Below, one piece after another: positions 24,901-34,113 of a stretch of DNA of 64,000 bases. The stretch comes from MED-G105 sp039819085. GTDB taxonomy: Bacteria; Pseudomonadota; Alphaproteobacteria; Caulobacterales; Parvularculaceae. The stretch is from positions 11,165 through 75,164 of the forward strand of contig JBCBSQ010000013.1 of assembly GCA_039819085.1 (NCBI GenBank). Reading direction: 5' to 3'. The stretch's first letter is position 1. Each line of letters opens with the position of its first letter. The notes under the pieces are model-generated. The model made no database searches. It saw only the letters and a list, made by a program, of their open reading frames with translations, and was not told the origin of the DNA. The translations under genes and the position numbers were made by a program.

Positions 24901-27900
24901 AAATCGCGCGATCTCGGAAGGATCGTCCGTAGGCGTTTTTCCTGGTCGGCCTTGCGTTCGATCGACGTGGCGCGCGGGTCCGTCCGCTCACCGCCATGGC
25001 GGAACTCGTCGGCCCGGGCGTACGCCTCCGCCGCGTCTGCATAATCCTCCGACAAGGTCGCCAGCATGGGGCTTAAATCCTCAAGCCTGTCAGCGACCAC
25101 GTGAATGACCTCGCCTTCGCGCTGCACCCGGCCCGCAACGCCCATCGCCCGCGCGCCGAGGACGACGCGGCGGAAGCGCTCAAACACCCGCGGCCAGATG
25201 ACGATATTGGCGACGCCGGTTTCGTCTTCGAGGGTCGCGAAGATAACGCCCGACGCGGTGCCGGGCCGCTGGCGCACTAGGACAAGCCCGCCGACCCGCA
25301 CGCGTCGCCTGTCCGCCGTTTCGCGTAACATCTCATTACGGACGAACCGCGCCTCCTCAAGCTGTACGCGGAGGAACGCCACGGGATGCGCCCGTAACGA
25401 AAGCCGCAGCGACCGGTAATCATGGATGACCTCCTCCCCCGGCGGCATTCGCGGCAACGCCGCCTCCGCCTCTCGGCCCGACGCTTGCGCATGGACGAAA
25501 AGCGGCGGCGCATTCTCGCCTGAGCCCGCATCAAGCCCGCGCGCGGCCCATAAGGCGTCGCGCCGCGACAGACCGAGCGACGCAAAGGCGTCAGCGTCGG
25601 CGAGCCGCTCCACATCAGCGCGCGAAAGCCTCGCCCGCAGCCAGAGGTCGCGCGCGGAATCAAACGCCCCGCCCCCAGCGCGCGCGGCGACAATCCGTTC
25701 CGCAACCTCACTGGACAGGCCTTTTATCTGTCGAAACCCGAGCCGCACCGTATAACGCCCCCGGATTGCAGGCGCCATTTCAGCGTGAGCAATGTGCAGG
25801 CGCTCCGCGAGGGGCGCTTCATCTGCGCGCGCCTGCTCCAGCGTCGCGTCCCAGAACGACGTGTTGACGTCAACGCCGCGCACCTCCACCCCGTGCTCAC
25901 GCGCGTCGCGGACGAGCTGCGCGGGCGCGTAAAAGCCGAGAGGTTGGGCGTTCAGCATCGCCGCCAGGAAGACGTCCGGATACCGACATTTGAGCCAGCA
26001 GGAGACATAGACGATCAACGCAAAGCTCGCCGCATGGCTTTCCGGAAAACCATATTCGCCAAAGCCCTCAATCTGCTTGAAGCAACGCTCGGCGAAGGCG
26101 GGATCATACCCGCGCGCCTTCATGCCTTCGATGAGCTTCTCACCGAAGAGATGAATGGTCCCTGACTTGCGGAAGGTCGCCATCGCCCGCCGGAGCTGGT
26201 CGGCCTCCGTCGGCGTGAACCCCCCGGCGATGATGGCGATCTTCATCGCCTGCTCCTGGAACAGGGGCACGCCGAGAGTCTTGCCCAGCACCTGTTCAAG
26301 CTCCTTGGACGGAAACTCAACTTTCTCCTCGCCGCGGCGACGGCGCAGATAAGGATGCACCATGTCGCCCTGGATCGGCCCCGGCCGGACGATCGCCACT
26401 TCAATCACGAGATCGTAGAAATCTCTCGGCTTAAGGCGCGGCAGCATCGTCATCTGCGCGCGGCTCTCTATCTGAAAAACGCCCAGCGTATCCGCGCGGC
26501 AGATCATGTCGTAGACGTCCTTTTCCTCCGGCGGCACGGAGGCGAGATCGAGCGACAACCCGTAATGGCGCGCGAGCAGGCCGAACGCCTTGGCGACGCA
26601 GGTCAGCATGCCGAGCCCCAGAACGTCGACCTTGATAATGCCGAGGGCGTCAAGATCGTCCTTGTCCCACTCAACGAAGGTGCGGTCCGGCATCGCCGCG
26701 TTGCCAATGGGGATCGTCTCTTCGAGCGGCCCGTCGGTCATGACGAAGCCGCCCGTATGCTGCGACAGGTGCCGGGGAAAACCGACAATCTCGCGCGCGA
26801 GCCGCAGCGTCGCCGCAAGACGCGGCTCGCTGACGTCGAGGCCGCAATCAGCCGCCGCCTCGTCGCGAATGCGCCCGTCGCGCCAGCCGCGGGTCATGCC
26901 GGAGAGCGCCGAGACGGCGTCTTCAGACAGGCCCATCGCCTTGCCGACTTCGCGTAAGGCGGACTTCGCGCGATAGGAGATGACGGTGGCGGCGATGCCC
27001 GCCCGCTCGCGCCCATATTTTTCGTATATATACTGAATAACTTCTTCGCGGCGTTCATGCTCGAAGTCGACATCGATGTCCGGCGGCTCGCGCCGCTCCT
27101 CCGAAATGAACCGCTCAAAGAGCAAATCTATCCTGGATGGATCGACCGATGTGACGCCAAGACAGTAGCATACGGAGGAATTCGCCGCCGAGCCGCGCCC
27201 CTGGCACAAGATGTCTTTTGAACGCGCGAAGCGCACAATGTCGTAGACGGTGAGGAAATAGGGCGCGTAGTCGAGCCGGGCGATGAGATCCAGTTCGTGA
27301 ACGAGGGCGGCGCGCACCTTTTCCGGCACGCCGTCGGGGTATCGTCCGCGCGCGCCGATCCATGTGAGGCGCTCCAGCGTTTCCTGCGGGCTTTCCCCGT
27401 CGGCCGTCTCTTTCGGGTATTCATAACGCAACTCATCAAGGCAGAAGCGCGACCGCCCGGCGAGCCGCACCGTCTCTTCGACCGTCCCCGGATGATCTGC
27501 AAAAAGGCGCGCCATCTCCGCTGGCGATTTTAAATGGCGCTCAGCGTTCGCCTCCAGCATGCGGCCCGCGAGGTCGATGGTCGTCCCTTCACGGATGCAG
27601 GTAAGCACGTCCTGGAGTTGGCGCCGCGCCGGCGCGTGGTAAAGAACATGATTGACGGCGAGGAGCGGAACGCGGACTCGGTCTGCGATCCTTGCGAGCG
27701 CATTCACTTCGCGGGCGTCATCCGGCCCGAAGGCGCGCGCGGCGGCGAGCCAGACGTCGTCCGGAAACACGTCTCGGAGCTTAGCGGCAAGCGCCTCCAG
27801 GCCAGCGTCTTCGGGAGTGTCCGGCGCGACGGCAAAAAGGCTTCCCTCCCCTAGCTCGATCGCGTCTTGAACTGTCAAAAGGCAGGCGCCCTTTTCCGCC

Positions 27901-28220
27901 CGCCGCTTGCCGCGGGTCAAAAGCCGGCACAACCGTCCGTAAGCGGCGCGGTCCTGAGGATAGGCGAGCACGTCCGGGACGGCGTCCGTAAACGACAGAC
28001 GCACGCCCACAATGAAGCGCACGCCCGCCTCTTTCGCAGCGACATGGGCGCGCACGATCCCGGCGAAGGAATTGACGTCCGTCACGGCGACGGCGTCCAT
28101 CCCGAGGGCCGCCGCCTGGGCGATGATTTCATCAGGGTGCGACGCGCCGCGCAGGAAACAGAAATTCGTGAACGCGGAAAGCTCCGCATAGCGGACGGCG
28201 GCGGGCGACGAGGAGATCAT
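24894..28220 (-). CDS. dnaE2: Error-prone DNA polymerase III alpha-like subunit DnaE2 / ImuC
   Basis: 1108 aa from ATG 28220, which overlaps the imuB stop as ATGA. The PHP domain opens the protein (YAELSAFTNFCFLRGASHPDE, VAVTDVN). The C-family polymerase core contains QGRGSAANSSVCYCLG, DIDVDFEHERREEV and the acidic active-site region, then the fingers (GFGEYGFPESHAASFALIVY) and an OB fold near the end (VLVRQRPGTASGVIFATLEDETG). It extends past damaged template bases together with ImuA and ImuB during the SOS response. The cassette is controlled by the LexA box at 31032-31046. Confidence 0.96.
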   Translation of the reverse strand: MISSSPAAVRYAELSAFTNFCFLRGASHPDEIIAQAAALGMDAVAVTDVNSFAGIVRAHVAAKEAGVRFIVGVRLSFTDAVPDVLAYPQDRAAYGRLCRLLTRGKRRAEKGACLLTVQDAIELGEGSLFAVAPDTPEDAGLEALAAKLRDVFPDDVWLAAARAFGPDDAREVNALARIADRVRVPLLAVNHVLYHAPARRQLQDVLTCIREGTTIDLAGRMLEANAERHLKSPAEMARLFADHPGTVEETVRLAGRSRFCLDELRYEYPKETADGESPQETLERLTWIGARGRYPDGVPEKVRAALVHELDLIARLDYAPYFLTVYDIVRFARSKDILCQGRGSAANSSVCYCLGVTSVDPSRIDLLFERFISEERREPPDIDVDFEHERREEVIQYIYEKYGRERAGIAATVISYRAKSALREVGKAMGLSEDAVSALSGMTRGWRDGRIRDEAAADCGLDVSEPRLAATLRLAREIVGFPRHLSQHTGGFVMTDGPLEETIPIGNAAMPDRTFVEWDKDDLDALGIIKVDVLGLGMLTCVAKAFGLLARHYGLSLDLASVPPEEKDVYDMICRADTLGVFQIESRAQMTMLPRLKPRDFYDLVIEVAIVRPGPIQGDMVHPYLRRRRGEEKVEFPSKELEQVLGKTLGVPLFQEQAMKIAIIAGGFTPTEADQLRRAMATFRKSGTIHLFGEKLIEGMKARGYDPAFAERCFKQIEGFGEYGFPESHAASFALIVYVSCWLKCRYPDVFLAAMLNAQPLGFYAPAQLVRDAREHGVEVRGVDVNTSFWDATLEQARADEAPLAERLHIAHAEMAPAIRGRYTVRLGFRQIKGLSSEVAERIVAARAGGGAFDSARDLWLRARLSRADVERLADADAFASLGLSRRDALWAARGLDAGSGENAPPLFVHAQASGREAEAALPRMPPGEEVIHDYRSLRLSLRAHPVAFLRVQLEEARFVRNEMLRETADRRRVRVGGLVLVRQRPGTASGVIFATLEDETGVANIVIWPRVFERFRRVVLGARAMGVAGRVQREGEVIHVVADRLEDLSPMLATLSEDYADAAEAYARADEFRHGGERTDPRATSIERKADQEKRLRTILPRSRDFH

Positions 28221-29968
28221 GCGAAGGCCCCGGCGAGGCGCCACGTCATGTCACCAGCGCCCATCTCCCCTTCTCGGAAGATCCAGAACCGACGCCCGCA
28301 CGCATCCTCCACGCGGTAGTAATCGCGCATATGCTCTTCTCCGAGGCGCCACTCGCCGAGAAGGCGCTCCGGCCCCGCCGCGCGGACGACGCGATAGGCA
28401 ACGCGCCGCCAGATAAACCGCGCAGGCGGCCCATCAGGCGCAAGCGCCGTCACCTGCAGCGGCTCCGGCTTCGGCGAGAGAAATAACGGCCGATACGGAA
28501 CGCCTGCAGGCGAGACGGCGGCGGGCCAGGCGGACCTCGCCGTCCTTATCGTCTCGGCGCCAAGCGCCGGCGCTTCCCGCGCCGCGCGCTCCGGGACATG
28601 CGTGTCGCGCGGGGCGTAGAAAAAGACCTCCCCCGCCCCAAGCGCCGCCGACAGGCGGTCGGCGAGCCTTGAGAGAGCGGCGCGGACGTCTTGCGCCTCT
28701 TCGTCTAAAAATGAGGCGTTTTTGGAGACTCTAATCGCCGAACGCTGAGTCGCGGCCATGGGTGCCACACGCTCGGCGGTCAGACGAAAGGCGTCAAAGC
28801 CGAACCCCGGATCGACGGGCCGCGCGCCTTTTTCGAACTTCAGGCGAAAGAGCCGCAAGATGGTCTCCGGCGCGCGGGTGGGCGCGCCGAAATCAACTCT
28901 TTCCACATGGCTGGTGTTATCGAGCCGAAAGAGATGCAAAGCGAGACGCCGCGCGCCAAGGTCGTCGCGTTCAAGCTTCTCAGCAAGATCCGCAACGAGC
29001 CCGCGCGCGCCTTCAAGCGCAGCGTCGATGGTCATCACCGGCGACGCGGTCCGCGCGAAGGCGCTATAGTCGGTTGGTTCGGCGATAGGCGAGAGGCTTT
29101 CGAAAACCGCGCCGCAGGCCGCGTCGAGGCGCGCGGCGAACGCCTTGCCGAAACGCTTGACAAGAGCGGCGCGCGGCTGGCGGCGAGTTGCTCCAATCGT
29201 CTTTAGACCAAGAGTTCTCAACAACTGAACCGTATTCGGATCAAGATCGAGGACGGCGACGGGCAAAGGATCAAGCGCCATATCAACCGCGCCTGACGGC
29301 ACGATACGCGCAGCGAATGCGGACGACGTCGCAGGAGCGCCACGCCCCGGCGCCGCCACGAGTTCGCCGCGCCACCCGGGATTGCGCCCGCCCCTTGGAC
29401 CGGAAGATAAAGGGCTTACAGACACATTCGCGGAAGCTTTATTCCGCCCGCCTTTTTCCGCGTCATCAACGCCATAAGCGGCGACGGCGAGAGCGGCGGC
29501 CGGCGTATCGGCGATCGCGGCGCGCGCGGCGAAGCGGAGATGAAGGAGCCGCGCGCGAAGATCCGACAGAACGCCCGCCTCACCGCCGAAAAGATGCGCC
29601 GAGCCGGCGATCTCAACGCAGATGCGTCCGAACCCGAACACGCCGACCCGTGGCCCATAGCGCAAAAACCCTTGCGCGAGACGGTCGAAATCAACCGCGT
29701 CAGCGGCGGGCGCGGCCGATGCGGCGGCGAGCCCTGGAACGAGCGCGCGCGCTTCGGCGAGCGGTTGGCCGGGATAAAGCCCGGCAGCCTGCGCAAAGCG
29801 GTTCGCATGGACGAGCCGCAGGGCGTTCTCCGCGCGTTCATAAAGAACGAACGGCGTAGTGAGCGCGGCCTCGCCTCCCGCGCGCCGGGCATGCAACTCG
29901 ATTGCGAGCATCGGCAGAAAGACGCCAAGAATGCGCCGCGCCCGGCGGTGGGTCGCCTTCGCGGCCAT
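28217..29968 (-). CDS. imuB: ImuB, catalytically inactive Y-family polymerase-like protein
   Basis: 583 aa. The N-terminus (ILGVFLPMLAIELHAR) matches Y-family polymerases but lacks the catalytic Asp-x-Asp: LPMLAIEL replaces the usual FVDMDAFFAS. ERAENALRLVHANRFAQAAGLYPGQPLAEA and the later helix-hairpin and little-finger regions follow. ImuB is the hub of the mutasome, binding the beta clamp, ImuA and DnaE2. The insert around residues 175-215 is Gly/Arg/Ser-rich and looks variable. Start and stop overlap its neighbours by 1 and 4 bases, so the three genes are one operon. Confidence 0.92.
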   Translation of the reverse strand: MAAKATHRRARRILGVFLPMLAIELHARRAGGEAALTTPFVLYERAENALRLVHANRFAQAAGLYPGQPLAEARALVPGLAAASAAPAADAVDFDRLAQGFLRYGPRVGVFGFGRICVEIAGSAHLFGGEAGVLSDLRARLLHLRFAARAAIADTPAAALAVAAYGVDDAEKGGRNKASANVSVSPLSSGPRGGRNPGWRGELVAAPGRGAPATSSAFAARIVPSGAVDMALDPLPVAVLDLDPNTVQLLRTLGLKTIGATRRQPRAALVKRFGKAFAARLDAACGAVFESLSPIAEPTDYSAFARTASPVMTIDAALEGARGLVADLAEKLERDDLGARRLALHLFRLDNTSHVERVDFGAPTRAPETILRLFRLKFEKGARPVDPGFGFDAFRLTAERVAPMAATQRSAIRVSKNASFLDEEAQDVRAALSRLADRLSAALGAGEVFFYAPRDTHVPERAAREAPALGAETIRTARSAWPAAVSPAGVPYRPLFLSPKPEPLQVTALAPDGPPARFIWRRVAYRVVRAAGPERLLGEWRLGEEHMRDYYRVEDACGRRFWIFREGEMGAGDMTWRLAGAFA

Positions 29969-30849
29969 CAGACGGACCCCATCGCGAAAGCAGGCGCAAG
30001 CTTGACGCCCTCCGGCGCAAAAGAGGGCCGCGCCGCCTCCGACCGCAAAATGAAGCCATCCGTAGACGCCTCAATGACGGCGGGCGGGCGGATCGCGCCG
30101 CCTTTTTCGAGCGCAACGGTCCAGGCGGGACGGCCAAGCCCGTGGATTTCATCCGTTAGCGGATTGCTTGGCGCCGGCCCGGCAACCCAGCGATAAGGCG
30201 CGCAGGACGATGCGTCCCGCGCGCGGCCGCGCGCAATGACGCACTGGCCGCCTGACGCGCCGGCGGCGAGGTGCAAGCGCCGCGTCGCCGTCAGGTCAAC
30301 TTGCGGCCCCGTCGCGCGCAGAAGCAGGATCACGGACAGGTTGCGGTCACCCCCCACGCCATCATGGAGCGGCGCGCGCAGCGCCTCCTCCGCCGCCCAA
30401 AGCGCCTCAGCGTCAGAGCGCGTTCGAACGTACAGCGCCGCGCCGGGATCGACGCCAAGGCCCAAAAGCCCCGGCGGATAGAACGCGCCCTCGCCCGCCG
30501 CCTCATGGGCCTTGGCGATGAAAACGTAAGCCTGCGAACCTCGCGCGCCTGCGGACGAAAGCGCCAGCGCAAAGCCGAACGCGGCCGCCGCGGCGCGGTG
30601 GTCCGGGACCGCGCCCTCTTCGAGGCCGGCGAACCGCACCTCATGCAAGGCGCCGCGCGCGCCGAAAGCGGGGGCCCAATAGGCGGCGGGCTCCTGTGCG
30701 GGATCTTGAACCGCGTCGTCACAAGCGTCGCGACGAGACGCCGGCGCAAGCAGAGGCGGGCGCTTTTCCAGCCGCGCAATCTGCGCCTTCAGTTTTGAAA
30801 TCGCGACCCGGCGCGCGCGTCCGCGCCCATATGCGTCCTTGTCCGTCAT
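29968..30849 (-). CDS. imuA: ImuA, RecA-like SOS mutasome protein
   Basis: 293 aa from ATG 30849, preceded by GGAAAAGGA. A frame extending to 31098 has no credible ribosome site and would cross the SOS promoter. The sequence has the ImuA layout: an N-terminal helix SKLKAQIARLEKR, then HEVRFAGLEEGA, AAAAFGFALALSS, AYVFIAKAHEAAGEGAFYPPGLLGLGVDP and NLSVILLLRATGPQVDLTATRRLHL..., a degenerate RecA-like core. ImuA works with ImuB and DnaE2 in translesion synthesis. It is the first gene of the cassette, and the LexA box lies 183 bases upstream of its ATG. Confidence 0.85.
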   Translation of the reverse strand: MTDKDAYGRGRARRVAISKLKAQIARLEKRPPLLAPASRRDACDDAVQDPAQEPAAYWAPAFGARGALHEVRFAGLEEGAVPDHRAAAAAFGFALALSSAGARGSQAYVFIAKAHEAAGEGAFYPPGLLGLGVDPGAALYVRTRSDAEALWAAEEALRAPLHDGVGGDRNLSVILLLRATGPQVDLTATRRLHLAAGASGGQCVIARGRARDASSCAPYRWVAGPAPSNPLTDEIHGLGRPAWTVALEKGGAIRPPAVIEASTDGFILRSEAARPSFAPEGVKLAPAFAMGSV

Positions 30850-31031
30850 TCCTTTTCCGCCATCCCACAAAAGCCTCACGACCCATCGGCGTGCGCAACG
30901 GAAGCGGCGGGCGGCCCGCGCCTGGCGCTCTCTCCAAACGCCGCCGGCCGCCCGCCAAGCTCCCCTCGCCGCGCCTTCCCCAAAAGGCGCCTCCCCACAC
31001 CGACCCGCCGCCGACGCAGCGGGCATGATTG

Positions 31032-31046
31032 GAACAAAAAGAGAAC
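31032..31046 (-). promoter_or_regulatory. LexA (SOS) box upstream of imuA-imuB-dnaE2
   Basis: On the minus strand the sequence is GTTC-TCTTTTT-GTTC, a perfect match to the alphaproteobacterial LexA direct repeat GTTC-N7-GTTC. It lies in the gap 30850-31225 between imuA and nrnC; the rest of that gap shows no gene. Known control of imuA-imuB-dnaE2 by LexA supports the call. Confidence 0.9.
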
Positions 31047-31225
31047 AAAATAGTCGGAAAAGAGTCAATGCGGAATCGACGGTCGAGCGACGCCGCAAGG
31101 CTCACCGCCGCGTGGGCGGACATAACGCAAGCTCTCTTAGTGCTTAGAATCCGGTCGCTTTTCGCGCCGCTGTCCGGAACGCAAAACGCCTATCAATTCG
31201 CCGAAAACGGGTTAGAACGCCGCCC

Positions 31226-31840
31226 ATGACGAACTATCTCCATCAGGGCGACCTGCCGCCTGACGTCGATTTCGGCCCAATGGTCGCCGTCGACAGCGAA
31301 ACCCTCGGCCTCATCCCCCACCGCGACCCTTTATGCGTCGTGCAACTGTCGGCGGGCGATGGCGACGCGCACCTCGTTCAGCTCGATCGCGAGGCTTATG
31401 ACGCGCCGAACCTCAAAGCCCTCCTCACCGACGAAAACACCCTTAAAATCTTCCATTTCGCGCGGTTTGACGTGGCCATCTTCATGCAGTGGCTCGAGAT
31501 TGCGACGACGCCCATCTATTGCACCAAGATCGCCTCGAAGCTTGTTCGAACATACACGGACAAACATGGCCTGAAGGACCTCGCGCGCGAGCTATTGGGC
31601 GTCGACATGTCAAAGCAACAGCAGTCCTCCGACTGGGGCGCAGGCAAGCTGACCGACGCGCAAATCGCCTACGCGGCCTCCGACGTTTTGCATCTGCACG
31701 CGCTAAAAGAGAAACTCGACGCCATGCTGGCGCGAGAAGGCCGCACGGCGCTTGCGCAGTCCTGCTTTGACTTCCTGCCGACCCGCGCGGCGCTCGACCT
31801 CGCCGGATGGCCCGACACCGACATTTTCGCCCACTCCTGA
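31226..31840 (+). CDS. nrnC: Ribonuclease D-like 3'-5' exonuclease NrnC
   Basis: 204 aa, a single DEDD exonuclease domain without HRDC domains. This is the length of NrnC, the nanoRNase and ribonuclease D relative of alphaproteobacteria. Motif I is VAVDSETLGL (Asp, Glu), motif II KIFHFARFDVA, and motif III YAASDVLHL with Tyr four residues before the Asp (DEDDy). The substrate region includes HGLKDLARELLGVDMSK. It probably degrades di- and oligonucleotides in place of Orn. It is followed after 66 bases by lptC, a common arrangement. Confidence 0.9.
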   Translation: MTNYLHQGDLPPDVDFGPMVAVDSETLGLIPHRDPLCVVQLSAGDGDAHLVQLDREAYDAPNLKALLTDENTLKIFHFARFDVAIFMQWLEIATTPIYCTKIASKLVRTYTDKHGLKDLARELLGVDMSKQQQSSDWGAGKLTDAQIAYAASDVLHLHALKEKLDAMLAREGRTALAQSCFDFLPTRAALDLAGWPDTDIFAHS

Positions 31841-31906
31841 CCCTTGCGCCGACCTTAAGGCCCTCGCGCCGCTCGACTTCGGCGCCCACGCGACTACATT
31901 CAGTCT

Positions 31907-32734
31907 ATGGCGCAAGCTCCCCAGACGACCGGCCGCCTCGACGCGCTGCCCACCGCCCCAAGGCTGACCGGCGAAGAGGCGGCGCAGCATTCCGCGACCG
32001 TGCGTCGGCTGCGGATTGCGCTGCCAACCATCGGCGCGATCCTCGTCGGCGTCTTCATCGCCAACACCGGCCGCAATCACGCCGAGGACGTGTTTCTGGA
32101 CGAGTTGAAGAGCATCGAGGCGTCGACCGAAGAACTGCGGATGGCGAAGCCGCATTTCTCAGGGGTCGACGCGGACGGCACGCCATTCGACATCACTGCG
32201 GAGTCCGCGATCCAGACCGCAGGCGACGACAAGCGCATCGGCCTGGAAAAGCCGCGTGCGGTGTCTGGCGGCGGCGGGGATCAGTCTGTCGTTTCGGCTG
32301 AAAAGGGCCGCTTCGATTCAGAAGCGAACACCTTGCTCCTGAATGACAATGTCGTCTTCGAGCACACGGTTGGAGCGGACAATTACGTCCTCAACACCTC
32401 GAGCGCGACTTTCTTGATTGACGAGGACCGCGTGCTGGCGGACACGGCCGTCGCAGGGACCGGCCCACGCGGCGCCACCTTGCGGGCTGACCGTATGGAA
32501 GCCGACAATGAAAGCCGCACGGTCGTTTTCGAGGGCAATGTTGCGGTGCGGATTTATCCCGATCGCGAGAACGTCGGCTGCGGGACGTCGCCGCTGACGC
32601 CTGGCAAGCTGAGGGACGAGGGCGACTGCGCGGCCCCGTCTGGCGAGGCCGCGGCGGCCGCCTCGCCGGAGGATGGGCCAAAGGACGCGCCAGGGCGAAC
32701 GACGCTGCGCGGCGGCGGGGAAGGGTTGCAATGA
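31907..32734 (+). CDS. lptC: LPS export system protein LptC
   Basis: 275 aa. A cytoplasmic N-terminus is followed by one membrane helix (LRIALPTIGAILVGVFIANT, ~37-56) and a periplasmic beta-jellyroll with the repeats of the LptC/OstA fold (SGVDADGTPFDITAES, ANTLLLNDNVVFEH, LNTSSATFLIDEDRVLAD, TVVFEGNVAVRI). LptC hands LPS from LptB2FG to LptA. The C-terminal ~45 residues (after VGCGTSPL) are a low-complexity Gly/Ala/Glu tail. It overlaps lptA by 4 bases (ATGA). Confidence 0.9.
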   Translation: MAQAPQTTGRLDALPTAPRLTGEEAAQHSATVRRLRIALPTIGAILVGVFIANTGRNHAEDVFLDELKSIEASTEELRMAKPHFSGVDADGTPFDITAESAIQTAGDDKRIGLEKPRAVSGGGGDQSVVSAEKGRFDSEANTLLLNDNVVFEHTVGADNYVLNTSSATFLIDEDRVLADTAVAGTGPRGATLRADRMEADNESRTVVFEGNVAVRIYPDRENVGCGTSPLTPGKLRDEGDCAAPSGEAAAAASPEDGPKDAPGRTTLRGGGEGLQ

Positions 32735-33231
32735 CGGACGATCTCAGCGGCGGCGCGCGGCGATGGCTGGCCGCGATCGCGATCGCAACGCTCAGCGCCG
32801 CGCCAGCGGCCGCCCAACTCGCCGCGGACAGCGACCTGCCGCTCGACATCACCAGCGACCGGCTGGAATCGGAGGAGAAAGTCGCCACCTGGATCGGCGA
32901 GGTTCGGGTGGTCCAGGGTGACTCAATCCTGACGTCGGACCGGCTCGTCATCACCCAGTCCGAGGGCGGCGGCGTGGAGGAAATCCGCGCCATCGGCAAT
33001 GTGCGCTACGCCACCGCCAAGGAGGCGATCAAGGGCGACATCGCGGTCTACTCCGAAACGACCCGCTCCATCCGCATGACGGGCGACGTCGTCGTCACGC
33101 AAGGCGAACAAATCCTTACCGGCGAGGATCTCACGTACTGGGTGGACACCGGCCGGGTCATTTTCGCCGCCAAGAAAGGCGAACGCGTGCGCGGCGTCTT
33201 CCAGACCAAGGCCATCGAGGGCCAATCCTGA
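32731..33231 (+). CDS. lptA: LPS export periplasmic bridge protein LptA
   Basis: 166 aa. The signal peptide ends around SAAPAAAQ. The mature part is an OstA-like jellyroll: PLDITSDRLESEEKVATWIGEVRVVQGD, SILTSDRLVITQ, IRAIGNVRYATAKEAIKGDIAVY, IRMTGDVVVTQGEQILTGEDLTY. LptA subunits form the periplasmic bridge that carries LPS from LptC to LptD. The gene is translationally coupled to lptC and followed 45 bases later by lptB. Confidence 0.94.
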   Translation: MTDDLSGGARRWLAAIAIATLSAAPAAAQLAADSDLPLDITSDRLESEEKVATWIGEVRVVQGDSILTSDRLVITQSEGGGVEEIRAIGNVRYATAKEAIKGDIAVYSETTRSIRMTGDVVVTQGEQILTGEDLTYWVDTGRVIFAAKKGERVRGVFQTKAIEGQS

Positions 33232-33276
33232 CGTTATGGAACCGTCAACGGGTTTGACGCTAAATCAGAGGCCGAT

Positions 33277-34080
33277 ATGGAGCCGCATTCGGACATAAGC
33301 GCGGGCGCGAATAAGACGTCGCCCTCAAGCCCCCTGCAACCGAAAGTCGTCAAAGGCGACGGGGGGCTTTACGCTGCGCATCTCGGCAAGAGCTTCAAGC
33401 GGCGGCCGGTCGTGCGTGACGTCTCAATGCGGGTCAATCGCGGCGAAGTGGTGGGCCTTCTGGGGCCGAACGGCGCAGGTAAGACAACCTGCTTTTACAT
33501 GATCACGGGGCTTATCCCCGCTGATTTCGGTACGATCACCATTGACGGCCACGACGTCACCCGGCTTCCGATGTATCAACGCGCGCGGCTCGGCGTCGGC
33601 TATCTGCCGCAGGAGGCGTCGATTTTCCGAGGACTGACGGTCGAGCAGAACCTGCGCGCCGTCGTGGAGCTTGTCCACAAGAACAAGGACAAGCAACAAC
33701 GGCTTATCGACGATCTGCTGACTGAGTTCAACATCACCCATATCCGCAGCGCGCCGGCGCTCGCTCTATCGGGCGGGGAGCGACGGCGAGTGGAAATCGC
33801 CCGCGCGCTGGCGACCGGCCCCGCCTTTATGTTGCTCGACGAGCCGTTCGCCGGGATCGACCCATTGGCGATTTCCGACATCCGCGATCTTGTCTTGCAT
33901 TTGCGGGAACGGGGCCTCGGCGTTCTGATTACGGATCACAATGTCCGCGAGACTCTCGACATCATCGACCGCGCCTACATCATCCATGAAGGCCAGGTCC
34001 TGATCGAGGGCGCGCCGGACGATATCGTCGGGGACAAGGACGTCAGGCGCGTCTATCTCGGCGACAGTTTCCAGATGTGA
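33277..34080 (+). CDS. lptB: LPS export ABC transporter ATPase LptB
   Basis: 267 aa. ABC ATPase with Walker A GPNGAGKTT, Q-loop YLPQEAS, signature LSGGERRRVEIARAL, Walker B FMLLDEPFAGIDP and switch His in ITDHNVRET. LptB-specific features are YMITGLIPADFGTI, RGLTVEQNL and the ending YLGDSFQM. An N-terminal ~30-residue extension precedes the domain. It powers LPS extraction from the inner membrane with LptFG. It is adjacent to rpoN in the conserved lpt-rpoN-hpf-ptsN order. Confidence 0.96.
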   Translation: MEPHSDISAGANKTSPSSPLQPKVVKGDGGLYAAHLGKSFKRRPVVRDVSMRVNRGEVVGLLGPNGAGKTTCFYMITGLIPADFGTITIDGHDVTRLPMYQRARLGVGYLPQEASIFRGLTVEQNLRAVVELVHKNKDKQQRLIDDLLTEFNITHIRSAPALALSGGERRRVEIARALATGPAFMLLDEPFAGIDPLAISDIRDLVLHLRERGLGVLITDHNVRETLDIIDRAYIIHEGQVLIEGAPDDIVGDKDVRRVYLGDSFQM

Positions 34081-34113
34081 CGGTTTAGGACCTGAAAGGG
34101 CGAAAGGGGCGGT

